Positions 51,212 through 59,959 of a stretch of DNA of 64,000 nt are shown here, in pieces. The position numbers and the translations under genes are program-made. The notes under the pieces were generated by a model. The model saw only the letters and a program-made list of their open reading frames with translations. It did no database searches and had not been told where the DNA came from. Source of the stretch: JACTOJ01 sp032335695 (GTDB taxonomy: Bacteria > Bacillota > Clostridia > Clostridiales > Clostridiaceae); assembly GCF_032335695.1 (NCBI RefSeq), contig NZ_JACTOJ010000014.1, forward strand, positions 58,530 through 122,529, read 5' to 3'. How positions within the stretch are numbered: the stretch's first letter is position 1; every line of letters begins with the position of its first letter.

Positions 51212-51588
51212 AAATCTACATAAGTCCTAGAATAGGAAGTAGGCAGAGGATTACCATTAGCATCTACAAACTTATGGGTTTTAAAATTTATTCTAACGTT
51301 AGGTGCTACCTCTACAATGCAGGATTTAGGATCATTAAGATTTACTTTTACCAGATCCTTATTTTGAGCTGGTTTAATATATACTATCTTTTCCTCTTGA
51401 CTACTTTCCTTTTGATCTGACTTTATCGCAGTATCTTTAACTTTATCATCACTTAACTTATTCACACTTACTTTTATGTTGTTATTTTTTTGTTTGGCAT
51501 AAACACCACTTTTAACAGATGAAGTACATGCAATAAAAATTACTAGGGTACCAACTAATACTCCGCTCTTTTTTAATGCTTTAAGCAA
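51193..51588 (-). CDS. small exported protein, family unknown
   Basis: 131 aa from a TTG start at 51588 with AAGGAG 8 nt upstream. N-terminal signal sequence KKSGVLVGTLVIFIACTSSV; the IAC could be a lipobox, though Phe at -3 is unusual, or the protein could be cleaved after VYA. It then has a Lys/Ser/Asp-rich linker and a short conserved-looking block (CIVEVAPNVRINFKTHKFVD, NPLPTSYSRTYVDF). I do not recognise it. Its last residues and stop codon come from the repeat at 51179-51211, so the original C terminus may have been altered by insertion. Confidence 0.6.
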   Translation of the reverse strand: MLKALKKSGVLVGTLVIFIACTSSVKSGVYAKQKNNNIKVSVNKLSDDKVKDTAIKSDQKESSQEEKIVYIKPAQNKDLVKVNLNDPKSCIVEVAPNVRINFKTHKFVDANGNPLPTSYSRTYVDFSKNQH

Positions 51589-51708
51589 CTCATCATCTCC
51601 TTATTAATTATTGTCCCTTACCATTTTATACCTATGAAGTTACAGCTTCAATATATATGTATTATTTTTACAAATATTTTATAATTTATACATATTACTT
51701 TTTAATAA

Positions 51709-51759
51709 GGCTGTTTTTTAAATCAATGTTAAAAATCAACACTGATTTAAAACAGAATC
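51709..51759. repeat. MITE-like 51-bp palindrome upstream of the spo0A-like gene
   Basis: Arms GGCTGTTTTTTAAATCAATG and the complement of GATTCTGTTTTAAATCAGTG, 7-nt loop AAAAATC identical to copy A. Confidence 0.7.
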
Positions 51760-51870
51760 TTTAATAAAAATAATATGTAAAAGAAAATTATTTCTTTTTA
51801 GCAGGATTTTCCATGTTATTATTGAATTAAATAAATATGCTGTATTGTTATTCAAAAGGAGAGATTAAAA

Positions 51871-52683
51871 ATGAATGAAAAAAAAATCAATGTAGTAGTT
51901 GCTGACGACAATAGGGAATTTTGCGGTTTGCTTAAAGATTACTTATCCTGCCAAGATGATATTGAATTGATTGGTATTTGTAACGATGGGTTTGAGGTAC
52001 TAGAATTGGTTAAAAACCAAAAAACTGATTTAATAATTTTAGATATTATAATGCCTCGTTTGGACGGCCTTGCAGTCCTTGAAAAAATAAATGCATTGAA
52101 GCTAAGTCCTAAGCCAAAGCTTATAATTCTTTCTGCAGTGGGACAAGAAAAAATCATACAGAGAGCAATGGAACTTGGAGCCTCTTATTATATAACCAAA
52201 CCCTTTGATTTAGACGTATTTATGGAAAGGATAAGACAGATTATGGATTATGGCGCTGAGGAAAACATTCTGCCTGCTTTGGAAGCTATTGAAGAGGAAG
52301 CTTACTGTGCTGAGACTCAAAGCACTGCAGATTTCCATCTGCAAGAGCAAATTACAACCATGCTTCATGAAATTGGAATACCTGCCCATATAAAAGGCTA
52401 TATATACATACGAGAAGCCATTCTTAGCTTATTAAATAATCTAGATACCCTATCCGTAAACAAAGAATTATATCTTGTCATTGCTTCAAACCATGATACT
52501 ACTTCAAGCAAAGTAGAAAGAGCAATCAGGCACGCCATTCATGTAGCGTTTGTCAGAGGCAAAACAGATACTATAAAACTGCTATTTAGTCCTGTAATTA
52601 ACAAAAATAAAACCAAGCCTACGAACGGTGAATTCATAGCCCTTTTAGCTGACAGATTAAGATTGCAGAATAAGGCATTATAA
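51871..52683 (+). CDS. Spo0A-family response regulator (divergent paralogue)
   Basis: 270 aa. Receiver domain with the acidic pair Asp12-Asp13, phosphorylation site Asp58 (LIILDIIMPRLDG) and conserved Lys110 (YYITKPFD). The C-terminal Spo0A DNA-binding domain has HEIGIPAHIKGYIYIREA and the recognition region SSKVERAIRHAIHVAFVRG. True Spo0A reads SRVERAIRHAIEVAWSRG there, and the usual LFGYT is LFSPV here. Canonical spo0A follows spoIVB, which is absent here. It is therefore probably a second Spo0A-like protein, possibly recognising modified 0A boxes, though a rearranged single spo0A is not excluded. AAAGGAGAG precedes the start. It is bracketed by two MITE-like repeats. Confidence 0.88.
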   Translation: MNEKKINVVVADDNREFCGLLKDYLSCQDDIELIGICNDGFEVLELVKNQKTDLIILDIIMPRLDGLAVLEKINALKLSPKPKLIILSAVGQEKIIQRAMELGASYYITKPFDLDVFMERIRQIMDYGAEENILPALEAIEEEAYCAETQSTADFHLQEQITTMLHEIGIPAHIKGYIYIREAILSLLNNLDTLSVNKELYLVIASNHDTTSSKVERAIRHAIHVAFVRGKTDTIKLLFSPVINKNKTKPTNGEFIALLADRLRLQNKAL

Positions 52684-52698
52684 AGTATAAAATAAGCC

Positions 52699-52887
52699 TT
52701 AACGCTTAATTACTTCTGCAACCACATATATGAATCCTACTATTACGGATACTCCAGCCAAGGCATATATATAGCTCGTCAAAAGATCTATCTCATTATC
52801 AATTTTTTTAAATAGGATTTTTAATAATAAACCTACTGGAATAGCCAATATTAAGCATATTAACACTATTTGTATTATTAGTTGCAT
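52699..52887 (-). CDS. small two-helix membrane protein
   Basis: 62 aa: helix 1 IIQIVLICLILAIPVGLLLKI, a short charged loop KKIDNEID, helix 2 YIYALAGVSVIVGFIYVVAEV. An AAAGGAT site precedes the start. Converges with the spo0A-like gene, 15 bp away; no family recognised. Confidence 0.6.
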   Translation of the reverse strand: MQLIIQIVLICLILAIPVGLLLKILFKKIDNEIDLLTSYIYALAGVSVIVGFIYVVAEVIKR

Positions 52888-52930
52888 AAAATCATCCTTT
52901 TCTTTTTTACTATTATACTTTTTTATTTTG

Positions 52931-52981
52931 GGTTCTGTTTTAAATAAGTGTTAAAAATCAACACTTATTTAAGACATTTCT
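52931..52981. repeat. MITE-like 51-bp palindrome, second copy beside the spo0A-like segment
   Basis: Left arm GGTTCTGTTTTAAATAAGTG, loop AAAAATC, and a right arm AACACTTATTTAAGACAT whose outer end has drifted. Confidence 0.65.
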
Positions 52982-53071
52982 TTAGTTGGATAGGCTATAT
53001 TGGGCTCATAATAATCCTAAATTAAATTGCTCATAAGGCAAAGAAACCCTATGAGCAATTATTTTTAGCTA

Positions 53072-53524
53072 CTATTCTATAAAAATCTTTGCAACAGCTT
53101 TTTTAACGCATTGATTTTCCTTATCTCTTATGCAAGGCATATGAGCATCTTCTGGGAAAAATATAGCAAAGCTGCCTTCCCTGACGGTTACGATGTCCCC
53201 AGCTGCTTCACCAAAAAGAACATCCTTTCCTTCATCATACTCTTCAGTAACTTTTAAATTACTGATATGAGTATAACCCATCTTTTCTGTCTCAGCTATT
53301 ATGTATTGAATATCTATATACTTTTTATGAGCTTCCCATTTGCAGTCCTCTTCTGGCTTTGTAACATATTCTGAGATTGATATGTATATTTTATCCCCAT
53401 CAATAGGGTATTTTCCTGGCTGTAAAGATTTTAAATCCTTTTCTTTTAAATATTTTAAAGCTGTTTTAATTGAAGGATTCACTCCATAGTATAATTCAGC
53501 ATTATTCAATTTATCAACTATCAT
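53072..53524 (-). CDS. YhcH/YjgK/YiaL family protein
   Basis: 150 aa from the ATG at 53524, with GGGAGGAG 8 nt upstream. Conserved beta-barrel blocks: WEAHKKYIDIQYIIAETEKM, then EGSFAIFFPEDAHMPCI with the metal-binding His pattern of the TabA/YiaL cupin-like family. Members help dispersal of biofilms or metabolism of sialic acid and other sugars. No sugar genes are next to it, so its role here is open. It appears to be transcribed on its own. Confidence 0.9.
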   Translation of the reverse strand: MIVDKLNNAELYYGVNPSIKTALKYLKEKDLKSLQPGKYPIDGDKIYISISEYVTKPEEDCKWEAHKKYIDIQYIIAETEKMGYTHISNLKVTEEYDEGKDVLFGEAAGDIVTVREGSFAIFFPEDAHMPCIRDKENQCVKKAVAKIFIE

Positions 53525-53605
53525 GAATCTTACTCCTCCCAAAAATAATTATGCGCTACATATATACTGTAAAACCTATTTGCTTAATAATCAAGTCTCT
53601 TAGTA

Positions 53606-54904
53606 TCATATTTCTTCTGATGCATTTTTAATAAGTACTTTGCTGATTCTTTTCCTATCACATTTTAATATCACAAACTCATAGCCTTCATAGCTAATCT
53701 TTTCATTAACCTGAGGATAAGCTTTAAGCTGGGAGTAAATCCATCCGCCTATGGTATCTATATTTTCATCATCTATTTCTATACCTAATAAATCATTTAT
53801 ATCAGCTATAAGAACTTTTCCCTCTACTACATAACTGCCTTCTTTAGTTTTAGTTATAGCCTCTCCTTCTTCATCAAATTCATCCTGAATTTCTCCTACT
53901 ATCTCTTCTAGAATATCCTCTACCGTTACCAGCCCTTCAGTTCCGCCATACTCATCTATAATTACAGCCATTTGTATCTTTTCTTTTTGAAAAACCTTAA
54001 TCATATCGCTAATAGATAAGGATTCATGTACAAATTTAATATCTCTAACAATGCTCTCTATGTCTTTAATGTCTCCTTTAATTTTAATTTTGTATAAATC
54101 TTTTATATTTATAAATCCAACCACATTATCCTTGCTGCCTCTGCAGGCAGGATATCTAGTCAGCTGCTGACTTAAGGTAAGTTCTATGATATCCTCAAAG
54201 GAGTCCTCTAAAAAAATACATTCCATATCTGTACGGGGCACCATTACATCCTTCACTGTGGTCTCTGAAAATTCGAATATATTATCTACAAAGGTAAGCT
54301 CTGTCTGATCTATTAGTCCATGCTTATAGCTATCTTCTACCAGAAGCTTTATTTCATCATCTGTATATGCACTTTCATGCTCGTCTACCTGAGATAAGCC
54401 AAATATTTTTAATACTAAATTTGTGCTGTGATTGAAGGCTAACATTACCGGATAGGTGATTCTATAAAACATTATCAGCGGCCATCCAGTTATAAGAGCA
54501 AGCTTTTCGGTATTGATAATAGCCACAGATTTAGGTGCCAGTTCTCCAAGTACAATATGAAAGCCTGTGATTATTATGAAGCCTAATACAAAGGAAATTG
54601 AGTGTATCAAATCCTCCGGCACATGAAAAAACTTAAAAAGAGGCATTAGCATATCTGCTACTGCAGGTTCCCCCACCCAGCCAAGTCCCAGTGAAGCCAA
54701 GGTTATTCCCAGCTGGCAGGCTGATAAATAGGAATTCAAATCATTTACCACCTTCAGGGTATGTTTCGCGCTCTTATTTCCCTCAAACACCAGTGTTTCT
54801 ATCCTAGATTTTCTTACCTTAACCATGGAAAATTCTGTGGCCACAAAAAATCCATTCATAAATACTAATCCAAGTATAATTATTATATTTATTAGTGTAG
54901 TCAT
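53606..54904 (-). CDS. CNNM/HlyC-CorC family membrane protein
   Basis: 432 aa. DUF21 domain with three to four membrane helices (IIIILGLVFMNGFFVATEFS, then CQLGITLASLGLGWVGEPAV), a pair of CBS domains (about 205-330; VMVPRTDMECI starts the first, VIIDEYGGTEGLVTVEDILE the second) and a C-terminal CorC_HlyC domain. These proteins transport or regulate Mg2+ (MpfA/YhdP type); hemolysin is a legacy label. Transcribed alone. Confidence 0.93.
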   Translation of the reverse strand: MTTLINIIIILGLVFMNGFFVATEFSMVKVRKSRIETLVFEGNKSAKHTLKVVNDLNSYLSACQLGITLASLGLGWVGEPAVADMLMPLFKFFHVPEDLIHSISFVLGFIIITGFHIVLGELAPKSVAIINTEKLALITGWPLIMFYRITYPVMLAFNHSTNLVLKIFGLSQVDEHESAYTDDEIKLLVEDSYKHGLIDQTELTFVDNIFEFSETTVKDVMVPRTDMECIFLEDSFEDIIELTLSQQLTRYPACRGSKDNVVGFINIKDLYKIKIKGDIKDIESIVRDIKFVHESLSISDMIKVFQKEKIQMAVIIDEYGGTEGLVTVEDILEEIVGEIQDEFDEEGEAITKTKEGSYVVEGKVLIADINDLLGIEIDDENIDTIGGWIYSQLKAYPQVNEKISYEGYEFVILKCDRKRISKVLIKNASEEI

Positions 54905-55041
54905 TCAGTTTATTCCCCCTAAGCTCACTACAATTTTACTATCTCTATATTTTATAGATTCTATTTTATATTATTATTTTCTATAGCTGATATTTTTATT
55001 TCATAAATTCTTATTATATTTTGAATGCTCATGGGAATATT

Positions 55042-55092
55042 AAGAAATGTTTTAAATCAGCATAAAAGTCAATGCTGATTTAAAGTGCAGCC
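55042..55092. repeat. MITE-like 51-bp palindrome
   Basis: AAATGTTTTAAATCAGCAT, loop AAAAGTC, AATGCTGATTTAAAGTGCAGCC read in shorter pieces; the right end keeps the GGCTG-type terminus on the minus strand. Confidence 0.6.
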
Positions 55093-55108
55093 CCAAAATT
55101 TATGTATT

Positions 55109-55402
55109 TTACTTGTCCTTTTTCCTCTTGCGTGATAAAGATATACCGCCAAAGCCGCTTATAATAGCTATATAAAAACCTAAATCATACCACCAGCCAG
55201 TATTTTTTGCTTCGTATATTCTGATATTTTTATCAAACAAGCCTACTATAAGAGATATTGGTGCCAGCCAACCATGCCAAACACCGGAGAAAAAACCTGC
55301 TGGCTTTGCAATCGTATAGCTTCCATCCCCAGGAATGCATCCAGTTAGTAATACTATACTGGATAAAATAACTAATGACAATACCAAAGTTTTCTTTTTC
55401 AT
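55109..55402 (-). CDS. small lipoprotein, family unknown
   Basis: 97 aa. A clear lipoprotein signal, LVLSLVILSSIVLLTGCIPG, lipidated at Cys22. Then AKPAGFFSGVWHGWLAPISL, a possible second membrane segment (SLIVGLF), and a final helix (LGFYIAIISGFGGISLS) before a basic tail. The GVWHGWLAPISLI region recurs in short clostridial and bacteroidete membrane proteins of unknown role. Its GAAGGAAAGTG site is good. Confidence 0.78.
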   Translation of the reverse strand: MKKKTLVLSLVILSSIVLLTGCIPGDGSYTIAKPAGFFSGVWHGWLAPISLIVGLFDKNIRIYEAKNTGWWYDLGFYIAIISGFGGISLSRKRKKDK

Positions 55403-55435
55403 GAAATCACTTTCCTTCTTCTCTTTTTACATTAG

Positions 55436-55499
55436 GCTTTGTTTTAAAATAACACCGATAAGTTTCCTAAATATAGCAAACATCCTTTAAAGCACAGCC
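55436..55499. repeat. MITE-like element, expanded and degenerate
   Basis: GGCTTTGTTTTAAAA at the left and TTTAAAGCACAGCC at the right, 64 bp with an unrelated centre. Confidence 0.45.
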
Positions 55500-55536
55500 T
55501 TACATTATTATAACATTATTTTCAATATAATGTATA

Positions 55537-55896
55537 TTAAATCACATATGAGTATAAAAAGTACAGAAAAGAAAAAATCACATGAAAAGAGCAGATTATA
55601 AGATACAAGAATGTTAGAAAAAGTATGATAATATTAGAATACTTAAGCTGAAGCAGAGTAGCTTTCTTGATTCTACAATAGAGCACGATCAATAATACAA
55701 GGGGAAGTATAATTTTTATAAATATAGCTGAAAAACTGTTTTTTACTATTGGCTGCATTATAATGTTACCTTCTTCAAACATGCCCGTTTTCAGTAAAAA
55801 CAGTGTAAACATTATATCTAAAACATTAAAAAAATATATGATCATAAACTTTACTTTAATATTCTTTAAATCGCTGCCCTTTATAAATTGTACCAT
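55537..55896 (-). CDS. DUF5658-like membrane protein
   Basis: About 119 aa from the ATG at 55896, with GGGGTG 6 nt upstream; a GTG nine bases earlier is less likely. Three membrane helices, with the opening YFFNVLDIMFTLFLLKTGMFEEGN matching DUF5658, where Asn, Asp and the Glu-Gly/Asn near the first loop are conserved. It lies in a small-gene region with a terminator on its upstream side. Function unknown. Confidence 0.7.
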   Translation of the reverse strand: MVQFIKGSDLKNIKVKFMIIYFFNVLDIMFTLFLLKTGMFEEGNIIMQPIVKNSFSAIFIKIILPLVLLIVLYCRIKKATLLQLKYSNIIILFLTFLYLIICSFHVIFSFLYFLYSYVI

Positions 55897-55966
55897 GTAT
55901 GACACCCCACATATTACTCTGGAAATTATATGTAGTTTGTGCCCACTTAGTATATTTTATGCAAAG

Positions 55967-56002
55967 CTAAAAAAATTAGCTACTTTACATAGCTAATTTT
56001 TT
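55967..56002 (-). terminator. terminator of the AEC transporter gene
   Basis: AAAAAATTAGCTA and TAGCTAATTTTTTT with a 7-nt loop on the minus strand, right after the stop codon at 56008. Confidence 0.9.
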
Positions 56003-56007
56003 ATAAT

Positions 56008-56925
56008 CTACAATAAGAATTTTATTATTATGGGTATGGATATCATTGACAGCACTGTGCTCACAAATATGCTCTTTACTGAAAGAAGCTCGTCACCGCC
56101 ATATTCAATGGTGAGCATGGCCACATTTGAAGCTGCAGGCATAGCTTCCAGAAGCACTATTATGTCTATTATCAAGCTTGGAGCTCCTAGAGCCTTGAGA
56201 ATAAGCCAGCTAAAGATAGGCATGGCCAAAAGTCTTATGAAGCTTAATATATATACGTTTTTCCCACTCACAGCACTCTTTATGTCCGTGCCTGCCAGCA
56301 TGGAGCCAACTATTATCATAGATAAAGGTGGAGTTATTGAACCTACTGAGCTTATAGCAGTGGAAAGCACATAAGGAAGCTTTATATTAAATAAAAATAC
56401 AAGCATTCCTGCAATCATAGAAATTATAACAGGATTTGAAATAATCTTTTTAAGCTGACTAAGAAAATTCTTATCATTTTCTTCCTTAAGCACCATTATA
56501 CCGTAAGTAAACATAAAAACATTAAATACTATTCCAAAAATGGCGCAGTAAAATACCCCTACATTTCCATAAAGTCCGTTCAGTATGGGATATCCCATAA
56601 ATCCAGAATTAGAAAATAAAGTTACAAATTTAGCCACTCCCCTTTGTTCCTTAGAGGTTTTAAAATAAGCTATTTTTGAGAATATAATGATAGCTGCATG
56701 TATGATTACAGCATATATGAAAATTTTTTCAGCATTAGCTATCATGTCCCTGGATATTTTGCTGGTAAAAGAGTTAAAAACCATCAGAGGTAAGGTCACA
56801 TTTATAAGCAGCCTTGAGAGTCCATCATTGATTGTCTTATTTATAAAATTTCTTTTTCTTGCGTATATTCCTACGAAAATTATTAAAAACAAAATTATTA
56901 CTTGGGTTATTACCTGTGAATTCAA
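56008..56925 (-). CDS. AEC family transporter
   Basis: 305 aa, ten membrane helices in two groups of five around a short loop (about residues 150-165). Signatures: VTLPLMVFNSFTSKIS near the first helices, FSNSGFMGYPILNGLYG, and PPLSMIIVGSMLAG at the start of the second half. Auxin-efflux-carrier-type proteins in bacteria export or import small organic acids such as malate or malonate. It starts 14 bp after the hydroxyacid dehydrogenase stop, so transporter and enzyme are probably co-expressed. The substrate may then be a 2-hydroxy or 2-keto acid. Confidence 0.9.
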   Translation of the reverse strand: MNSQVITQVIILFLIIFVGIYARKRNFINKTINDGLSRLLINVTLPLMVFNSFTSKISRDMIANAEKIFIYAVIIHAAIIIFSKIAYFKTSKEQRGVAKFVTLFSNSGFMGYPILNGLYGNVGVFYCAIFGIVFNVFMFTYGIMVLKEENDKNFLSQLKKIISNPVIISMIAGMLVFLFNIKLPYVLSTAISSVGSITPPLSMIIVGSMLAGTDIKSAVSGKNVYILSFIRLLAMPIFSWLILKALGAPSLIIDIIVLLEAMPAASNVAMLTIEYGGDELLSVKSIFVSTVLSMISIPIIIKFLL

Positions 56926-56939
56926 AGAATCAGCTCCTA

Positions 56940-57908
56940 TTATAATTTTACTACATTAATTGAATTTCCATTTAGATAGCTTATTGCATTATCTATAGAA
57001 ATATTTACAATACGCTCCCTGGCTTCTTTAGTGGACCAAGCCATGTGAGGAGTTATTATGCACTGAGGCAGCCCCAGCAGCGGATTATTTGGTTTAGGCG
57101 GTTCCTGCTCTAAGGTATCAAGACCTGCGGCATAAATCTTTCCGCTGTAAATTCCTCTAGCCAGTGCTTCTTCATCAATCATCTGCCCTCTAGCTGCATT
57201 CAAAATGATCACTCCATCTTTCATTTTGGCTATGGTTTCATCATTTATTATCTTTGTAGTTTCTTTACTTAAAGATGCATTTAAGGATATTACATCAGCT
57301 CTAGTCCAGAGAGTTTCCATATCCACATATTCGATAAATTCATCCTGGAAATTCGGATTTCTATGCTTTGTATAGGCTATTATATTCATTCCAAAACCCT
57401 TAGCCATATTTGCCACTGCATAGCCAATATTGCCAAGGCCGAATATCCCCATAGTTTTACCCGCCAATTCAAACTGCTTCCCTACGCGGAACATGAATTG
57501 ACTTTCCTCCTTCCAATATATCCTTTTAACAGCTTCACTGTAAAGTCCAACCTTGGAGGTTATTTCAAGCAATAATGCCATAACATGTTGAGCTACAGAC
57601 ATAGTTCCATAAGCTGGAATATTAGTTACAGCAATATTATTCTTAGCTGCTTCCTCCAAATCCACTTGATTGTATCCGGTGGTCATAAGCCCTAAATATT
57701 TTAAATTAGGCAGCTTAGATAATAATCCATTATGGTAATTACCTATATTGCAGATAATCATATCTGCATCTTCACCCTTTTCCACTATCTCTTCTTCGTC
57801 TACATCCACATATTTTTCTACGAATTCCACATTAGGCAGACTCTTAAGCCTTTCCCAGCTTTCATCCTCTGAGCCTAATAATTTTACTTCGAATATTACT
57901 ATTTTCAT
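56940..57908 (-). CDS. D-2-hydroxyacid dehydrogenase (glycerate dehydrogenase-like)
   Basis: 322 aa. The NAD-binding motif is GIFGLGNIGYAVANMAKGFG. The catalytic residues are Arg in LNASLSKETTKII/NAARGQMIDEEAL (Arg at about 240), Glu in AAGLDTLEQEPP and His in CIITPHMAWSTKEA. It reduces 2-keto acids such as hydroxypyruvate to D-hydroxy acids. It forms an operon with the AEC transporter, which may carry its product or substrate. VanH or lactate dehydrogenase identity is not indicated. Confidence 0.92.
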   Translation of the reverse strand: MKIVIFEVKLLGSEDESWERLKSLPNVEFVEKYVDVDEEEIVEKGEDADMIICNIGNYHNGLLSKLPNLKYLGLMTTGYNQVDLEEAAKNNIAVTNIPAYGTMSVAQHVMALLLEITSKVGLYSEAVKRIYWKEESQFMFRVGKQFELAGKTMGIFGLGNIGYAVANMAKGFGMNIIAYTKHRNPNFQDEFIEYVDMETLWTRADVISLNASLSKETTKIINDETIAKMKDGVIILNAARGQMIDEEALARGIYSGKIYAAGLDTLEQEPPKPNNPLLGLPQCIITPHMAWSTKEARERIVNISIDNAISYLNGNSINVVKL

Positions 57909-58012
57909 TTCTGCGCCCCCATTTCTTTAGTGTAAATGCTATTTTCTATTTTAGCACATAAATGCTGTCTGTATCTTTATTTATATTTATGCAAATATTT
58001 TTTACAATTACA

Positions 58013-58040
58013 TAAAAAAACATCTATTTTACTAGACGTT
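58013..58040 (-). terminator. terminator of the transglutaminase-like gene
   Basis: ACGTCTA and TAGATGT arms (one G-U pair), 6-nt loop, then TTTTTT on the minus strand. Confidence 0.75.
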
Positions 58041-58092
58041 TTTCATGAAAAGTATGTTATATATTATTTAATTTCGTAACTGCTAAAGCAAA

Positions 58093-59301
58093 TTAATTTT
58101 CATTAGGAAAACCTATATCATAATCCAATTCCGATTCTTTTTTATGAGATTTATTAAACCATTTTGAATCTGGATTGAAGTACCTAAACTGATTTGAAGT
58201 ACCTACCATATCACTTCCACTATCCCAAGTAGTATCTTGAATTATCCATTTTTCATCAATATAAGTTTCATTCCACGCATGTCCTCCTGTTTTTTCACCA
58301 ATTCCGAAAAATCCGCCTGTAGTAGCTGTCCCTGAACAAACCTTAGTTCTTATGTTTACAGCTCTATTAAGTGCTGCTGTCAAGTTTGCATAACCGTTAC
58401 AGACTGCCCTCTTACTATGCAAAGTTTCCAACGCACTATACTCCTTCACATTATTACTCTCCACAGCTTTATCGTCATAATTTATATTTTGAGTAACCCA
58501 TTCATGTATAGCCTTCGTCTTGTCCATTTCAGAATAGCAATTTTTAGTTATATCCTTTGCTAATTTTATTATCTCAGGTGAGTCACTCTCCACATATTTG
58601 CTTGGCATGAGAAAATTCATATCTCTATCATCATCGCTATTTACAGAAAACACCTTAAACTCATCATAAGCTCCTTCGGGATCATTATCGCTTCTAGTTA
58701 ATATATTTACTTGATAACGCCCTTTCCCAAAAGGAAGATATACTTTACCGTTAAAGCTACCATCTCCAGTAAGTACAAATTGATCATTTTTCTTATAATC
58801 TTTAATTACATTTATCCAAATCCACCTAACAGCTTTATTAAAGTTAATACTGTATTTAAGTGTATTATTATTCACATCAATATCGTTAAATTCATTCATT
58901 GTAATACAAGGAGAAATGTTAATATTATATTTTATGCTTTTGCTATACCCTGCTACTTTACCTATGTATGTTTTTAAACCTGACAAAGAAGTATCAATAT
59001 CATTAGGAAGATTCCAACTCACATTCTGTGGCTTACTACTATTGTCTTTCATTCTGGCAGCTACTTGCTTTGGAAGAGAAAAAGAATCATTTTGATTTAG
59101 AGTTATATCCACTGTCTCAATAATGCTTTTTATTTTTTGTCCGTTTATTTTTTCTTGTTTTATAAAAGCTGCACTGATTATTATGATGGCTACAATTATT
59201 ATTGCTCCTACACTTAATCCTATTTTTTTAAGCCTGTATCTCTTTTCATATTCAATGTTAATATATTTTGCACTGTATAAATTTAATGATTTTTTACCCA
59301 A
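58093..59301 (-). CDS. membrane-anchored transglutaminase-like protein
   Basis: 402 aa. One N-terminal membrane helix (IGLSVGAIIIVAIIIISAAFI), so the rest is outside the cell. An Ig/beta-sandwich-like part (about 90-240) precedes the transglutaminase-like core. The catalytic triad is visible: Cys in SKRAVCNGYANLTAALN, His in GGHAWNETYID and Asp in WIIQDTTWDSG. The family covers cysteine proteases and cross-linking enzymes, and in firmicutes is often wall- or spore-related (CYK3/YebA-like). Its stop is 51 bp from the terminator. It follows the GNAT gene on the same strand. Confidence 0.88.
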   Translation of the reverse strand: MGKKSLNLYSAKYINIEYEKRYRLKKIGLSVGAIIIVAIIIISAAFIKQEKINGQKIKSIIETVDITLNQNDSFSLPKQVAARMKDNSSKPQNVSWNLPNDIDTSLSGLKTYIGKVAGYSKSIKYNINISPCITMNEFNDIDVNNNTLKYSINFNKAVRWIWINVIKDYKKNDQFVLTGDGSFNGKVYLPFGKGRYQVNILTRSDNDPEGAYDEFKVFSVNSDDDRDMNFLMPSKYVESDSPEIIKLAKDITKNCYSEMDKTKAIHEWVTQNINYDDKAVESNNVKEYSALETLHSKRAVCNGYANLTAALNRAVNIRTKVCSGTATTGGFFGIGEKTGGHAWNETYIDEKWIIQDTTWDSGSDMVGTSNQFRYFNPDSKWFNKSHKKESELDYDIGFPNEN

Positions 59302-59321
59302 TATACTCTCTCCTAAAAATA

Positions 59322-59798
59322 TTATTTAATTTTCTTCTCAAATTCTATTTCATGCTTTATTGGTATCCCAAAATCGCCTATCATAGGAATGGAAGGCTTC
59401 AGCTTTCTAGAAGCAACCACCGCATTGATGTATAAATTAACCATATCAAAGCCCCGTCTTTGATAGAATTTTATAGCTTTTATATTATCATTGGTAGTTA
59501 TAAGCTTTATTCTTCTACAGCCCAATTCAGTTGATTTCTCTATCACCTTGTCCACTAGGCTTGTACCTATCCCTTTCCCCTCTTTCAAGCTATCTAAAGA
59601 CATGATTTCACATTCTTTGTCCACAATTTGATACATAACTAATCCAACTATGTTCTCTCTCTCATAGGCTATAAAGCCAGCTAGAGTTCTCATATCTACT
59701 AGCTCTCCTCTTACCGCCATATCTGTAGAAAACCAGTGATAAATTAAAAATTCATTTATTTGATTTCTATTTTCTGCTGTTATTGATTTTATATCCAT
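59322..59798 (-). CDS. GNAT family N-acetyltransferase
   Basis: 158 aa. Motif A for acetyl-CoA binding is SLKEGKGIGTSLVDKVIEKS (about residues 70-89), followed by RRIKLITTNDNIKAIKFYQR, motif B of the GNAT fold. Strong AAAAGGTGAT ribosome binding site. The acceptor is not predictable. It starts the unit with the transglutaminase-like gene (20 bp gap). Confidence 0.9.
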   Translation of the reverse strand: MDIKSITAENRNQINEFLIYHWFSTDMAVRGELVDMRTLAGFIAYERENIVGLVMYQIVDKECEIMSLDSLKEGKGIGTSLVDKVIEKSTELGCRRIKLITTNDNIKAIKFYQRRGFDMVNLYINAVVASRKLKPSIPMIGDFGIPIKHEIEFEKKIK

Positions 59799-59817
59799 GC
59801 TATCACCTTTTTATCTA

Positions 59818-59866
59818 GGCTGTGTATTAAATAGTGTAAAAACCATCCCCCATTTAATACAGAACC
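59818..59866. repeat. MITE-like palindrome, rightmost copy
   Basis: GGCTGTGTATTAAATAGTG and CATTTAATACAGAACC arms around a C-rich centre; 49 bp. Confidence 0.55.
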
Positions 59867-59959
59867 TTTATTTATTATTTTGCTGTGTTATCAAAAACAT
59901 TTTTTTACATAATATGTTATAATTAATTTATCATATTTATCAGAAGATGTCATTGTATT

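Noticed and set aside
51154..51420. 88-aa plus-strand frame opposite the exported protein
   Set aside because: The opposite frame has a signal sequence and an AAGGAG-TTG start; this one is hydrophobic only because it reads that gene backwards and overlaps the terminator.
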